Source: Nitrosomonas supralitoralis
Lineage (GTDB): Bacteria; Pseudomonadota; Gammaproteobacteria; Burkholderiales; Nitrosomonadaceae
Assembly (NCBI RefSeq): GCF_003011925.2
Contig: NZ_PXXU01000010.1
Coordinates: 20,023-84,022 of the forward strand
Direction: 5' to 3'
DNA length: 64,000 nt
Shown: positions 20,320-29,512 of the stretch, piece by piece
How positions within the stretch are numbered: position 1 is the stretch's first letter
How the letters are laid out: each line of letters starts with the position of its first letter
Translations under genes and position numbers: made by a program
Notes under the pieces: generated by a model
What the model saw: only the letters and a program-made list of their open reading frames with translations
Databases searched by the model: none
Told to the model about the DNA's origin: nothing

Positions 20320-22416
20320 ATGAAAGGGTATGGCCTTAATATGGTATTTGCTGCAATATTGATTTGTTTTTCATTGGTAATTTTTTCTCCACAACCGGTA
20401 ACAGCCGAAGCGTTTCATAACAGTATCCGTTCAATCGATATTTCTACCTTTCAAAATAGCGAGGTAATTGCCAAGATTACTCTCGATCAACCGCTTCAAA
20501 CACTTCCAACAGGTGTTGCTCTTGACAATCCACAGCGTATTTATTTTGACTTTTATCAGGTTTCCAATGGCTTAGGAAAGAATGAACAGGAGGCCGCTGA
20601 AGGTGATTTGCGCAGTATAAATGTCGTTCAGGTGGGCGATAGAACACGGCTGGTATTAAATCTAGCCAGATTAATGCGACATGAAATCCTGGCACAGGAA
20701 AATATACTGTTAATCAAACTGCTCACTGTGCCAGAGAATCGAACATCTGCTAATGTTGTGCGTTTTGCTGAGGAAGCTTCTAATGCGCATATGAATAGCC
20801 TGCAGGATATTGATTTCCGCCGCGGGGCAAATGGTGAGGGCCGTATTGAAGTAGATATGACAAAAGCTGGGACAAGCGTTGATGTGCAGCAACAAGGCGA
20901 CGACATTTTCGTCGAGTTTGTCGATACGCTACTGCCGAGTAGTCTTAGAAGGCGTTTCGATGTGATGGATTTTGCTACGCCAGTGCAGATCATTGAAACA
21001 TCCAAGAAAGGAAATAATGTCCGTATGCATGTTAAATCCGGTGGACGGTGGGAGCACTCAGCCCGTCAATCTGGTACAAGATTTATTCTTGAAGTACGAG
21101 CGCTGACCGAAGATGAAGAGGAACAAGCGAAAAAAAGACGTGCTAATGGTGGATATACTGGCGAAAGATTGTCGCTAAATTTCCAAGATGTGGAAGTTAG
21201 GGCAGTATTACAAGTCATCGCTGATTTCACTAATTTGAATATTATCGCCAGTGATTCGGTGGGAGGAAATCTCACATTAAGACTAAAAGATGTACCTTGG
21301 GACCAAGCGCTTGATATTGTGTTACAAGCGCATGGATTGGATAAGCGTAAGGTAGGTAACGTTATTTTTGTGGCGCCGCGAAAAGAAATGGCGGACAGAG
21401 AGTTGCTCGATGTGGAAGCGCAGATGCAAATAGCCGATATGGAGCCGTTACGTTCAGAAACATATCATCTGAATCATCGTAGGGTTAATTCAATTGTATT
21501 TGAAGGGATGCTCAGCAGGCGTGGTACGATTAACCTCGATGAGATTAGCAATACTGTGACAGTTACTGATATTCCAGCCAGGATAGAAGAAGTCAGAAAA
21601 CGCATACAAAAACTGGATGTGTTTGAAAGACAGGTGATGATTGAAGCGCGTATTGTTGTAGCAACGGATACTTTTAGCCGCAATCTTGGCGCGCGTTTTG
21701 GTATACAGAATGCGACCGGCCTGGGCGATCAAACGTTAGGGATTTCTGGTAATTTAACAGGCTCAAGTCAGTTGGCTGCTGGGGGTGGGGCTAGTGGAGC
21801 CAACAATCTCAATGTGAATTTGCCTGCGGCAGCTGCCACTGGTTTATTGGGTGGACCGGCTGCACTGGGTCTGAGTTTGATGAAGATTAATAATGGCCGA
21901 TTAATCAATCTAGAGTTGTCGGCATTGGAAACGGATCAAAAAGGGAGAGTGATTGCCAGTCCGCGTGTGGTCACAGCCCATGGTGTTGAAGCGATTATTG
22001 AGCAAGGTGATAGGATTCCCTTTCAACAAGCCACAAGCAGTGGTGCTACGAGTATTCGCTTCATAGACGCAACGCTTCGATTAAAAGTAAAACCATTGAT
22101 TACCTATAATGGCCAAATTGATATGGAGCTAAATGTTAATCAAGATCAAATAGGAGCAACTATCAATCAATTTCTGCCGCCAGCGATAAATACCAAGCAA
22201 GTAACTACCAAAGTACTGGTGGAGAATGGTGGAACCGTTGTAATTGGTGGTATTTTTGATCGTACTGAGAATTTTGTCGTCAATAAGGTGCCGATGCTGG
22301 GTGATATTCCTGTGCTTGGTCACGTTTTTCGCAATACAACCAAGGTCGACAATAAACGTGAATTGTTGATTTTTGTGACTCCGCGTATTTTGAACGATAG
22401 CTTGAATCTACAGTAG
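20320..22416 (+). CDS. pilQ: type IV pilus secretin PilQ
   Basis: PilQ forms the outer-membrane ring through which the pilus passes. The 698-residue protein has a signal peptide (cleavage after about residue 29, VTAEA). AMIN domains follow across roughly 35-240. A secretin N0 domain begins at RLSLNFQDVEVRAVLQVIAD and an N1 domain follows, then the secretin domain with GRVIASPRVVTAHGVEA and VPMLGDIPVLGHVFRN. It ends the pilMNOPQ operon. Six bases separate its stop from the stop of trmL on the other strand. aroK, which often follows pilQ in betaproteobacteria, is absent here. Confidence 0.95.
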   Translation: MKGYGLNMVFAAILICFSLVIFSPQPVTAEAFHNSIRSIDISTFQNSEVIAKITLDQPLQTLPTGVALDNPQRIYFDFYQVSNGLGKNEQEAAEGDLRSINVVQVGDRTRLVLNLARLMRHEILAQENILLIKLLTVPENRTSANVVRFAEEASNAHMNSLQDIDFRRGANGEGRIEVDMTKAGTSVDVQQQGDDIFVEFVDTLLPSSLRRRFDVMDFATPVQIIETSKKGNNVRMHVKSGGRWEHSARQSGTRFILEVRALTEDEEEQAKKRRANGGYTGERLSLNFQDVEVRAVLQVIADFTNLNIIASDSVGGNLTLRLKDVPWDQALDIVLQAHGLDKRKVGNVIFVAPRKEMADRELLDVEAQMQIADMEPLRSETYHLNHRRVNSIVFEGMLSRRGTINLDEISNTVTVTDIPARIEEVRKRIQKLDVFERQVMIEARIVVATDTFSRNLGARFGIQNATGLGDQTLGISGNLTGSSQLAAGGGASGANNLNVNLPAAAATGLLGGPAALGLSLMKINNGRLINLELSALETDQKGRVIASPRVVTAHGVEAIIEQGDRIPFQQATSSGATSIRFIDATLRLKVKPLITYNGQIDMELNVNQDQIGATINQFLPPAINTKQVTTKVLVENGGTVVIGGIFDRTENFVVNKVPMLGDIPVLGHVFRNTTKVDNKRELLIFVTPRILNDSLNLQ

Positions 22417-22422
22417 TGTAAA

Positions 22423-22887
22423 TTAGCTTCCCATGGGAAAACTAGCTTGGCGCCACGCTTCATAAGCGATAATGGCGACAGTATTGGATAAATTCAGACT
22501 GCGACTGGTGGCTACCAGCGGAATTCGAATGCGGTGCTGTTCCGGGAAAGTATCCATGATATGGGAGGGCAAGCCACGACTTTCTGTGCCAAACAGAAAG
22601 GTATCACCTGCTGCGTAGGCTACTTTGTCATAACGCTGTTTTCCCTTTGTGGTGATTGCAAATATTCGATGACTCTGCAGACTCTGGCAGCAATCAGTCC
22701 AACTGTTATGTACTTTGATTTGGGCGAATTCGTGATAATCCAGACCTGCACGCAATAATTGCTTATCTTTGAGTGGAAATCCTAATGGTTTAACAAGGTG
22801 CAATTGCATCCCGGTATTAGCGCATAGACGGATAATGTTACCTGTATTGGGTGGAATTTCGGGTTGATAGAGAATAATGTTGTACAT
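22423..22887 (-). CDS. trmL: tRNA (cytidine/uridine-2'-O-)-methyltransferase TrmL
   Basis: TrmL is a small SPOUT enzyme that methylates the ribose at wobble position 34 of two tRNA-Leu species. The 154-residue protein has the expected motifs: PEIPPNTGNIIRLCANTG at the start, LFGTESRGLP, and the knotted C-terminus RSLNLSNTVAIIAYEAWRQ. In related bacteria the gene is commonly near gpsA or comF; here it lies next to comF, with 51 bases between them. Confidence 0.93.
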   Translation of the reverse strand: MYNIILYQPEIPPNTGNIIRLCANTGMQLHLVKPLGFPLKDKQLLRAGLDYHEFAQIKVHNSWTDCCQSLQSHRIFAITTKGKQRYDKVAYAAGDTFLFGTESRGLPSHIMDTFPEQHRIRIPLVATSRSLNLSNTVAIIAYEAWRQASFPMGS

Positions 22888-22938
22888 TTCGATATAAAGA
22901 TTATCTGCTCATCATAACGGATGAAGACCTATTTGGTA

Positions 22939-23598
22939 TTATTCAGGCAAAGCCCGAGCTATTACCCAATTACTGATTTCAATCGCGCCGTGTTGACGTA
23001 ATACTTGGGCTAATTCATTCAATGTGGCACCAGTTGTCATGACATCATCAACCAACGCCACATGCTTCCCGGAAAGATCTATTTTACACTTAAAAGCATT
23101 GCGAATATTTTTCTGCCTGTCCTTCCAGGGTAATCCGGCTTGTGATGGCGTGTGTTTAATCCGCGTACAGCTATCGGGCAATACAACAATTCCCATCGGC
23201 TTCGAAATATGACGACTGATTTCCATCGCTTGGTTAAATCCTCGCTCACGTAACCTGATTGGATGCAAAGGCATAGGTATAATGACATCAGGAATAATAT
23301 TTGTGATTTTTAGTTTTTTGATGAGTAAGTTACCCAGAATCGATGCCAAAGATAGATTGGCTTGATATTTTAAAGCACGAATCAGAGCGTCAACAGGAAA
23401 AGCGTAGCGCAGAGTTGCAATGGTGCGTGTGAATGCAGGTGGTTTGTTCAGACAAGCACCACAAATTTCCGAGGTAGGTACTGGCCACAAGCAAACAGGG
23501 CAGTGATTGTACGGCAGTTGCGGCAAGTCGAGAATGCAAGGCTCGCAGAAATCCTGATTTGTGGGTATACCGCATAGTATGCAATTTGTCTGAGTCAT
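22939..23598 (-). CDS. comF: ComF family phosphoribosyltransferase-like protein
   Basis: ComF proteins take part in natural transformation, working on incoming single-stranded DNA in the cytoplasm. The 219-residue sequence starts with zinc-finger cysteine pairs (CILCG, CEPC, CPVC, CGAC) and ends in a phosphoribosyltransferase fold with the PRPP loop VALVDDVMTTGATLNEL. With the type IV pilus genes next door it hints at competence, but no other competence gene is in the window. It is divergent from bioB. Confidence 0.9.
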   Translation of the reverse strand: MTQTNCILCGIPTNQDFCEPCILDLPQLPYNHCPVCLWPVPTSEICGACLNKPPAFTRTIATLRYAFPVDALIRALKYQANLSLASILGNLLIKKLKITNIIPDVIIPMPLHPIRLRERGFNQAMEISRHISKPMGIVVLPDSCTRIKHTPSQAGLPWKDRQKNIRNAFKCKIDLSGKHVALVDDVMTTGATLNELAQVLRQHGAIEISNWVIARALPE

Positions 23599-23646
23599 GA
23601 TGGATATAATGCGTGGAAAAGTTATGCAACAAAATTAATTGAAAAA

Positions 23647-23675
23647 TTGACAGAGCCACTTGAATCCTTGATCAT
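23647..23675 (+). promoter_or_regulatory. candidate bioB promoter with overlapping inverted repeat
   Basis: A perfect TTGACA at 23647 is followed by a 17-base spacer and GATCAT at 23670, four of six for a -10. An inverted repeat ATCATC...GATGAT (23671-23676 and 23686-23691, nine-base spacer) covers the -10 and the probable transcription start, where a repressor would block transcription. It does not resemble the E. coli bio operator (TTGTAAACC half sites), so the link to BirA is only positional. Confidence 0.45.
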
Positions 23676-23735
23676 CCATGTTGTTGATGATAGAAGAATC
23701 GTGTTTCACTTTAAGAAAATGGTAGGTTAATCGGC

Positions 23736-24749
23736 ATGAATTTTAATTCACTTATAACTAGTAACGAAATGGAAGGTAGCACAAGCAACTTTACCAAGGA
23801 ATCACAAGATGCTGAATTATGGAATGTAACAGAGATCGAGTCGTTGTTGAATGCGTCTTTTAATGATTTGATTTTTCGTGCGCAGACGGTGCATCGCCAA
23901 TATCATGACCCAAATGGTGTGCAATTATCCACGCTGATTTCTGTCAAGACGGGCGGTTGTCCGGAAGATTGCGGCTATTGCCCGCAGGCGGCTCGCTATC
24001 ATACTGGTGTTGAAAATCAGGACATGCTCTCGTTGGATGAAGTGATGTTGGCCGCGACGGCAGCGAAAGACAAGGGTGCGTCGCGATTCTGTATGGGCGC
24101 TGCCTGGCGTGGCCCGAAGCAGCGCGATATCGAAAAAATGACTGAAATGGTGCGTGCAGTCAAATCACTGGGCATGGAAACTTGTGCCACACTGGGTTTG
24201 TTAAAACCCGGTCAAGCGCAACAACTCGGTGAAGCAGGGCTGGATTATTATAATCACAACCTTGATACAGCGCCTGAATACTACGAAGAAATCATAACCA
24301 CTCGGCAGTATCAGGATCGCTTGAACACATTACAACAAGTCCGTGATGCTGGTATCAACGTATGTTGCGGTGGTATTGTCGGCATGGGAGAGACACGCCG
24401 TTCGCGAGCCGGATTGATCGCTCAGTTGGCTAACATGAATCCTTACCCCGAATCGGTTCCGATCAACCATCTGGTGCAAGTCAAAGGTACACCCCTTTAT
24501 GGTACTGCAGTGTTAGATCCGCTCGAATTTGTTCGTACTATTGCCGCCGCGCGGATTACCATGCCGAAAGCTATGGTGCGTTTATCCGCGGGTCGACAGG
24601 AAATGTCCGAAGCTGTCCAGGCATTATGTTTTCTAGCGGGTGCCAATTCCATTTTCTATGGCGATAAGTTACTGACAACGGGAAATCCGGAAACCGATCG
24701 CGATCGATTGCTGATGGAAAAATTGGGGCTACACGCACTGTCAGCATAG
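23736..24749 (+). CDS. bioB: biotin synthase BioB
   Basis: BioB inserts sulfur into dethiobiotin, using radical SAM chemistry and a sacrificial [2Fe-2S] cluster. The 337-residue protein has the radical SAM cysteines C75, C79 and C82 in [10 protein letters not shown], the motif [12 protein letters not shown], and [12 protein letters not shown] with the auxiliary-cluster cysteines. The N-terminus before residue 30 is not conserved and the true start could be the ATG at 23769. bioF begins at the next base, which makes bioBF a tight pair. Confidence 0.96.
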   Translation: MNFNSLITSNEMEGSTSNFTKESQDAELWNVTEIESLLNASFNDLIFRAQTVHRQYHDPNGVQLSTLISVKTGGCPEDCGYCPQAARYHTGVENQDMLSLDEVMLAATAAKDKGASRFCMGAAWRGPKQRDIEKMTEMVRAVKSLGMETCATLGLLKPGQAQQLGEAGLDYYNHNLDTAPEYYEEIITTRQYQDRLNTLQQVRDAGINVCCGGIVGMGETRRSRAGLIAQLANMNPYPESVPINHLVQVKGTPLYGTAVLDPLEFVRTIAAARITMPKAMVRLSAGRQEMSEAVQALCFLAGANSIFYGDKLLTTGNPETDRDRLLMEKLGLHALSA

Positions 24750-25916
24750 ATGTTTCCCGACCTGATTGAGCGGTTACGCAAGCGTGAACAGCAAGGTTTG
24801 CTGCGTCAGAGAAAAATTCTAGAAAGCCCGCAATCAAGCCAGGTCACTATGGATGGACGTGATTATTTGGCTTTTTGCAGCAATGACTACCTAGGCTTGG
24901 CCAATCATCTGGATTTGATTGAATCAGTTAGTAAAGGAGCGCGGCGATATGGTGTCGGCGCAAGCGCGTCCCACATGATCAACGGCCATTTCTCAGCGCA
25001 TCATGTTCTTGAAGAGGCGTTGGCGGAATTTGCCGGATTTCCACAAGCGTTGCTGTTTTCTACCGGTTACATGGCCAATATCGGCGCTGTAACGGCGCTG
25101 GTTGGACGAGAAGATGCTATCTTTTCGGATAAACTGAACCATGCATCGCTGAATGATGCGGCTTTGTTATCGCGCGCCAAATTTATTCGTTACCCCCATG
25201 CTGATCTTGCGCTACTGGATCAGCGATTGTCTACAACGAATGCGCGACGTAAGCTTGTGATTTCGGATGCGGTATTCAGCATGGAAGGTGATATTGCGCC
25301 AATTCCTGAACTGGTGGCTGTATGTGAGAAACATCAAGCTGTGCTGTTGTTGGATGATGCGCACGGTTTTGGCGTGTTGGGTAGGCAGGGACGCGGTAGC
25401 TTATTTTTGCCGGATTGTGGCAGTATTCATTCGCCCAATATTATCTATATGGCGACCTTAGGAAAAGCTGCAGGTGTATTTGGTGCTTTTGTTGCAGCAC
25501 AGGCGGAAGTCATCGAAACTCTGATCCAGTCTGCGCATAGTTATATTTACACCACGGCAACGCCGCCATTGTTAGCACAAGCGCTCATGGTCAGCCTAAA
25601 ATTAATTCAACAGGATGAATGGCGAAGGAATGTATTAACGCAAAATATCGTGCAATTGAAAGAGGCATTGCAATCGCTGCCATGGAAGTTATTGCCTTCC
25701 AGTACCCCGATCCAGCCTCTGATGATAGGAGAAAGCGCTGAGGCAGTATGTATCAGCCAACGTTTGCGTGAACGGGGAATTCTAGTGCCCGCGATCCGTC
25801 CGCCGACAGTTGCACAAGGTACTGCGCGCTTGCGTATTTCGTTGTCCGCAGAACATCAGCCGTGTGATCTCATGCGCTTGGCAGAAGCATTGCAAGAAAT
25901 CGCATTGCAGGTATGA
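24750..25916 (+). CDS. bioF: 8-amino-7-oxononanoate synthase BioF
   Basis: BioF condenses pimeloyl-ACP with alanine, using pyridoxal phosphate. The 388-residue sequence shows the alpha-oxoamine synthase pattern: CSNDYLGLANH, GVGASASHMINGH, the PLP-contacting DDAHGFGVLG (about 202-211) and the Schiff-base lysine K239 in TLGKAAGVFGAF. The start codon directly abuts the bioB stop. The stop overlaps bioH by four bases. Confidence 0.95.
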   Translation: MFPDLIERLRKREQQGLLRQRKILESPQSSQVTMDGRDYLAFCSNDYLGLANHLDLIESVSKGARRYGVGASASHMINGHFSAHHVLEEALAEFAGFPQALLFSTGYMANIGAVTALVGREDAIFSDKLNHASLNDAALLSRAKFIRYPHADLALLDQRLSTTNARRKLVISDAVFSMEGDIAPIPELVAVCEKHQAVLLLDDAHGFGVLGRQGRGSLFLPDCGSIHSPNIIYMATLGKAAGVFGAFVAAQAEVIETLIQSAHSYIYTTATPPLLAQALMVSLKLIQQDEWRRNVLTQNIVQLKEALQSLPWKLLPSSTPIQPLMIGESAEAVCISQRLRERGILVPAIRPPTVAQGTARLRISLSAEHQPCDLMRLAEALQEIALQV

Positions 25917-26683
25917 CACAGCTTCATATTGAATCCATGGGGCATGGCCCCGATCTGGTATTATTGCATGGCTGGGCAATGCATAGCGGCATCTGGAGCA
26001 GTGTTCGAGATCACCTGATGCAACAGTTTCGTTTACATCTGGTGGATTTGCCTGGGCATGGACTGAGCCCTATGTGCGAACCGGGAACACTTGATCATTT
26101 GGCCGAGATCATTGCGGACATTCTGCCCGAGCGATGCATGCTCGGTGGTTGGTCATTGGGTGGACAGATCGCGATGGAGTTGGCGCTGCGCGAACCGCAA
26201 CGTGTACAGAAACTGGTTTTGATTTCCACCACACCGTGCTTTGCCAAAAGCGACGATTGGGAATCGGGCATGGAGCGTAAATTACTGCAACTTTTCCTGG
26301 AAAATTTGAAACTCAATTATGTTACGACCATTAACCGATTTCTGACCTTGCAAATGAGTGGTGATCGTGATGCGGGCAAGATTTTGTCTCAATTGCGCAA
26401 GCATTTTTTTCAGCGCGTCGAACCTGATCCCAGCGCATTAGAGAAAGGGTTGAAGATTTTGCAGCAGACTGATTTGCGTGGTCGTTTCGTCGCAATTCAA
26501 CAACCTGTTTTGTTATTGCATGGTGAGAATGACGTGATTACTCACCCCGCCGCTGCGGATTGGATGCATCAAAATTTGCAACAATCGCAGCGAGTGATGT
26601 TTGCGCACTGTGGTCACGCGCCGTTTTTATCCTATCCTGAACAATTTGTGACTTGCCTCAATGAATTCCGAATACACGCTTGA
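25913..26683 (+). CDS. bioH: pimeloyl-ACP methyl ester esterase BioH
   Basis: BioH removes the methyl group from pimeloyl-ACP methyl ester and so ends the BioC-initiated pathway. The 256-residue alpha/beta hydrolase has the nucleophile S81 in GGWSLGGQ, an aspartate in LLHGENDVI and a histidine in CGHAPFLS. HGWAMHSGIW gives the oxyanion hole region. It overlaps bioF by four and bioC by 23 bases. Having bioH inside the operon, next to bioC, supports the functional assignment over a generic hydrolase. Confidence 0.93.
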   Translation: MTQLHIESMGHGPDLVLLHGWAMHSGIWSSVRDHLMQQFRLHLVDLPGHGLSPMCEPGTLDHLAEIIADILPERCMLGGWSLGGQIAMELALREPQRVQKLVLISTTPCFAKSDDWESGMERKLLQLFLENLKLNYVTTINRFLTLQMSGDRDAGKILSQLRKHFFQRVEPDPSALEKGLKILQQTDLRGRFVAIQQPVLLLHGENDVITHPAAADWMHQNLQQSQRVMFAHCGHAPFLSYPEQFVTCLNEFRIHA

Positions 26684-27542
26684 TAAAAAACAACTACGCG
26701 CTGCATTTGAGCGTGCTGCTGGCAGCTACGATCAAGCGGCAGTTCTGCAACGTGAAATCAGCAATCGCATGCTGTCGCGTCTGGAATATATCAAATACCG
26801 ACCCGATGTCATTCTGGATGCCGGCAGTGGCACCGGTTATGGCAGCCAGCAACTGGCCAAACGTTATCCAAAAAGCCAATTGATTGCGGTTGATATTGCC
26901 AGGACTATGCTGTCACACGCACGTCCCAATACTACCTGGTGGCAGCGCATGCTGCCGTTGCTGCAGCAACGTACGGATTATGTGTGTGCGGATATTGAGC
27001 AGCTTCCGATTAAAAGTGAGAGTATCGGCATGGTTTGGTCGAATCTCGCTTTTCAGTGGTGTAATGATCTGGAACACACGTTTGCCGAGATGCATCGCAT
27101 TCTACGCACTGATGGTTTGCTGATGTTCAGCACCTTCGGCCCGGATACGTTAAAAGAATTGCGTCAGTCTTTCGCGCATATCGACACATTCAGTCACGTC
27201 AATCGCTTCATAGATATGCACGATATTGGAGATTTATTGGTGCACAATGGTTTTTCCACGCCGGTGATGGATATGGAATATATCACTCTGACCTATTCCG
27301 ATGTCATCAGCGTGATGCGCGATCTAAAAGCCATTGGCGCGCATAACGTACTGCTCGGCAGGCAACAGGGATTGATGGGTAAAAATAAATGGCAACAAGC
27401 CATTAACGCCTACGAGGAACTGCGCCGCGATGGTAAGTTGTCCGCCACCTTTGAAGTAATCTACGGTCATGCCTGGCGGCCATTTGACCGCCACTCGGTA
27501 CTGACACCAGAAACACGCCGGCAATTGGGTTTGATTCCTTAA
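26661..27542 (+). CDS. bioC: malonyl-ACP O-methyltransferase BioC
   Basis: BioC methylates the free carboxyl of malonyl-ACP so that fatty-acid synthesis can build the pimeloyl chain. The 293-residue class I methyltransferase has the SAM loop ILDAGSGTGYGS and the BioC-typical AFERAAGSYDQAAVLQREI start. IGMVWSNLAFQWCNDLEHTF and LMFSTFGPDTLKELRQSF follow. The N-terminal 23 bases overlap bioH. The ATG at 26661 is the only sensible start. Confidence 0.94.
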   Translation: MNSEYTLDKKQLRAAFERAAGSYDQAAVLQREISNRMLSRLEYIKYRPDVILDAGSGTGYGSQQLAKRYPKSQLIAVDIARTMLSHARPNTTWWQRMLPLLQQRTDYVCADIEQLPIKSESIGMVWSNLAFQWCNDLEHTFAEMHRILRTDGLLMFSTFGPDTLKELRQSFAHIDTFSHVNRFIDMHDIGDLLVHNGFSTPVMDMEYITLTYSDVISVMRDLKAIGAHNVLLGRQQGLMGKNKWQQAINAYEELRRDGKLSATFEVIYGHAWRPFDRHSVLTPETRRQLGLIP

Positions 27543-27544
27543 GC

Positions 27545-28228
27545 ATGGTTACCGGTTTTTTTGTCACCGGCACCGACACCGGAATCGGCAAAACCACTGT
27601 GAGCTGCGCGTTGTTGCATACGTTTGCAGCACAAGGCAAGAAAGTGGTCGGCATGAAACCGATTGCTGCAGGCAGTGAGAATGGAAAATGGCTGGATGTC
27701 GAACGCTTACTCGCTGCCAGCAACATAAGTGTTACGCATCAGCAAATCAATCCGTATGCGTTTGATCCGCCGATTTCTCCGCACATCGCCGCGCAGCAGG
27801 CAGGTACGGAAATTGATCTGGCGCTTATCCATCAGGCTTACCAGGAGCTCAAAAACAAAGCAGACATCGTAATTGTCGAAGGCGCGGGTGGGTTCTTGGT
27901 GCCGATCAATCAAAGCCAGAATGGGTCGGATCTGGCGCAAGCATTGAATCTTCCGGTTATATTGGTTGTCGGTATGCGTTTGGGTTGTTTGAATCATGCG
28001 TTGCTGACGGTGCAAGCAATACGTGCTGCTGGTTTGAACTTGGCGGGTTGGGTGGCTAACTGTACAGATCCTCAGATGCAGGTTTTGAAGCAAAATATTG
28101 CGACATTGGAGCAGTGGTTAAATTGTTCTCTGCTGGGGGTTCTGCCGTTTGACAAAAAAATAGATATACAAGAAAATGTTATATCTGTTGATATTATAAA
28201 ATTGCAGAACTGTGCGTTATGGCTGTAG
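27545..28228 (+). CDS. bioD: dethiobiotin synthetase BioD
   Basis: BioD closes the ureido ring of dethiobiotin with CO2 and ATP. The 227-residue protein starts MVTGFFVTGTDTGIGKTTVS with the P-loop, then has VVGMKPIAAG and VEGAGGFLVPINQ. It is the last gene of the bioBFHCD operon, two bases after bioC. BioA, needed between BioF and BioD, is not in the window. The last 20 codons are more AT-rich than the rest. A 104-base spacer without a clear terminator follows. Confidence 0.94.
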   Translation: MVTGFFVTGTDTGIGKTTVSCALLHTFAAQGKKVVGMKPIAAGSENGKWLDVERLLAASNISVTHQQINPYAFDPPISPHIAAQQAGTEIDLALIHQAYQELKNKADIVIVEGAGGFLVPINQSQNGSDLAQALNLPVILVVGMRLGCLNHALLTVQAIRAAGLNLAGWVANCTDPQMQVLKQNIATLEQWLNCSLLGVLPFDKKIDIQENVISVDIIKLQNCALWL

Positions 28229-28332
28229 CGATTCAATAACGATATGCCGTTTATTGTGTCAATTGTTAGTTATCATCATGTTTTTGAACTAATCGATGAA
28301 TCAATCTGCTAATTTTATTTCAACTCAACTTG

Positions 28333-29160
28333 ATGCTGGTTATTATCCAGATAAAGCTTGATGAATGGAAACACTTTATGGATTATGTTTTTCAAGACAT
28401 GTTGGAATATGAAAAATATATTTGGAGGGGGCAGAGACGCGATGATTGGAGACTTGTTCCATCAATTGATCGGTTAATTCAGAATGGAAAAATCTCGCAA
28501 GAGGAACACTACAAATTTCAGGAGCAACACCTAAAAAGTTTTAAATTGGCTGCGAGAGGCCTTCGTGGAGCCAATCCTTCACAGATTAATGAAGAAAATG
28601 ATTGGTGGGCGCTTGGACAACATCACGGATTAGCTACACCACTCCTTGATTGGACTAAATCACCATTTATCGCGGCTTTTTTTGCATTTATAGAAATTGG
28701 TGATCCACAAACCGAAAGTCGTGCAATATTTGCTCTTCATCAATCAGTTGATAGCTGGTCAAAAGACAAATGTAGGAAGGAAAATATGCAGCACCGAAAG
28801 CAGCGAGAAGAGTATAGAAAAGCGAATAAACCGATAGGTCTTTTAAATTCTATTAGTTCGGATACAGATCCTGAGCTGATTTTCATCAAACCTTTCTCGG
28901 ATGAGAATCAACGCCTCATAAATCAGAGTGGTCTTTTTACGCGCAGTATGACAAAAGGATCAATTGAATCTTGGGTCTCAAAGAATCATTCATCTGACGA
29001 TGAGGGTATGACGCTGATCAAATTTCTTATTCCAGACAAGGAACGAGAAAAATGTTTGCAAACATTAAATCGCATGAACATAAATCCACTTACTTTGTTT
29101 CCTGATCTTTCAGGCGCTTCAATATACTGCAATTTACATTCTGAAATTAGGAATTACTAA
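28333..29160 (+). CDS. FRG domain-containing protein
   Basis: The 275-residue protein carries an FRG domain, named after a conserved F/Y-R-G near its N-terminus. Here the motif reads IWRGQRRDDWRLVPSIDR, about residues 36-53. It continues with WWALGQHHGLATPLLDWTKSPFIAAFFAF, the other conserved block, and ends LFPDLSGASIYCNL. The biochemical activity of the domain is not settled; family members often lie in variable genome regions. No membrane segment or signal peptide is visible. I chose ATG 28333 over the adjacent TTG. There is no good ribosome-binding site. It is followed six bases later by the DUF3175 gene. Confidence 0.8.
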   Translation: MLVIIQIKLDEWKHFMDYVFQDMLEYEKYIWRGQRRDDWRLVPSIDRLIQNGKISQEEHYKFQEQHLKSFKLAARGLRGANPSQINEENDWWALGQHHGLATPLLDWTKSPFIAAFFAFIEIGDPQTESRAIFALHQSVDSWSKDKCRKENMQHRKQREEYRKANKPIGLLNSISSDTDPELIFIKPFSDENQRLINQSGLFTRSMTKGSIESWVSKNHSSDDEGMTLIKFLIPDKEREKCLQTLNRMNINPLTLFPDLSGASIYCNLHSEIRNY

Positions 29161-29165
29161 ATTCA

Positions 29166-29486
29166 ATGCCCCAAAATCACCCAAACCGTTGGTCGCAACA
29201 TGTCACCGAGACCAGCAACGCGCTGGATCTTGAACCCGGTGTTTTTTCATGGGATGATCCGCGCAAAATTGCACTGTCGCTCAAACGATCGGCCGACAAT
29301 AGTCGGAGACGCAAGGCTGCACCATTCGTGTCGGCGATGTCGATGCTTAATTTTTACATCAACCGAGCGGGGAAGCATTTGTCCGCGCAGCAGCGGGGTG
29401 TTCTGGAAAAAGCCAAAGATGAGTTGCGGGAATTGTATGGCAAGCCGGGCATCGAAGCAGAACAGAAGTTTTTTAATGACAAATAA
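29166..29486 (+). CDS. DUF3175 family small protein
   Basis: This 106-residue, highly basic protein matches what I recall of DUF3175. It starts with an RWSQHVTETSNALDLEPGVF segment. WDDPRKIALSLKRSADNSRRRK and SAMSMLNFYINRAGKHL follow. No function is known to me for the family. It is cytoplasmic by appearance, without membrane helices. Its GC content is higher than that of the FRG gene five bases upstream, so the two may have different origins. The gene could be read with the FRG gene as one unit. Confidence 0.7.
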   Translation: MPQNHPNRWSQHVTETSNALDLEPGVFSWDDPRKIALSLKRSADNSRRRKAAPFVSAMSMLNFYINRAGKHLSAQQRGVLEKAKDELRELYGKPGIEAEQKFFNDK

Positions 29487-29512
29487 TCAACAATAATTTT
29501 CATTTATACCTG

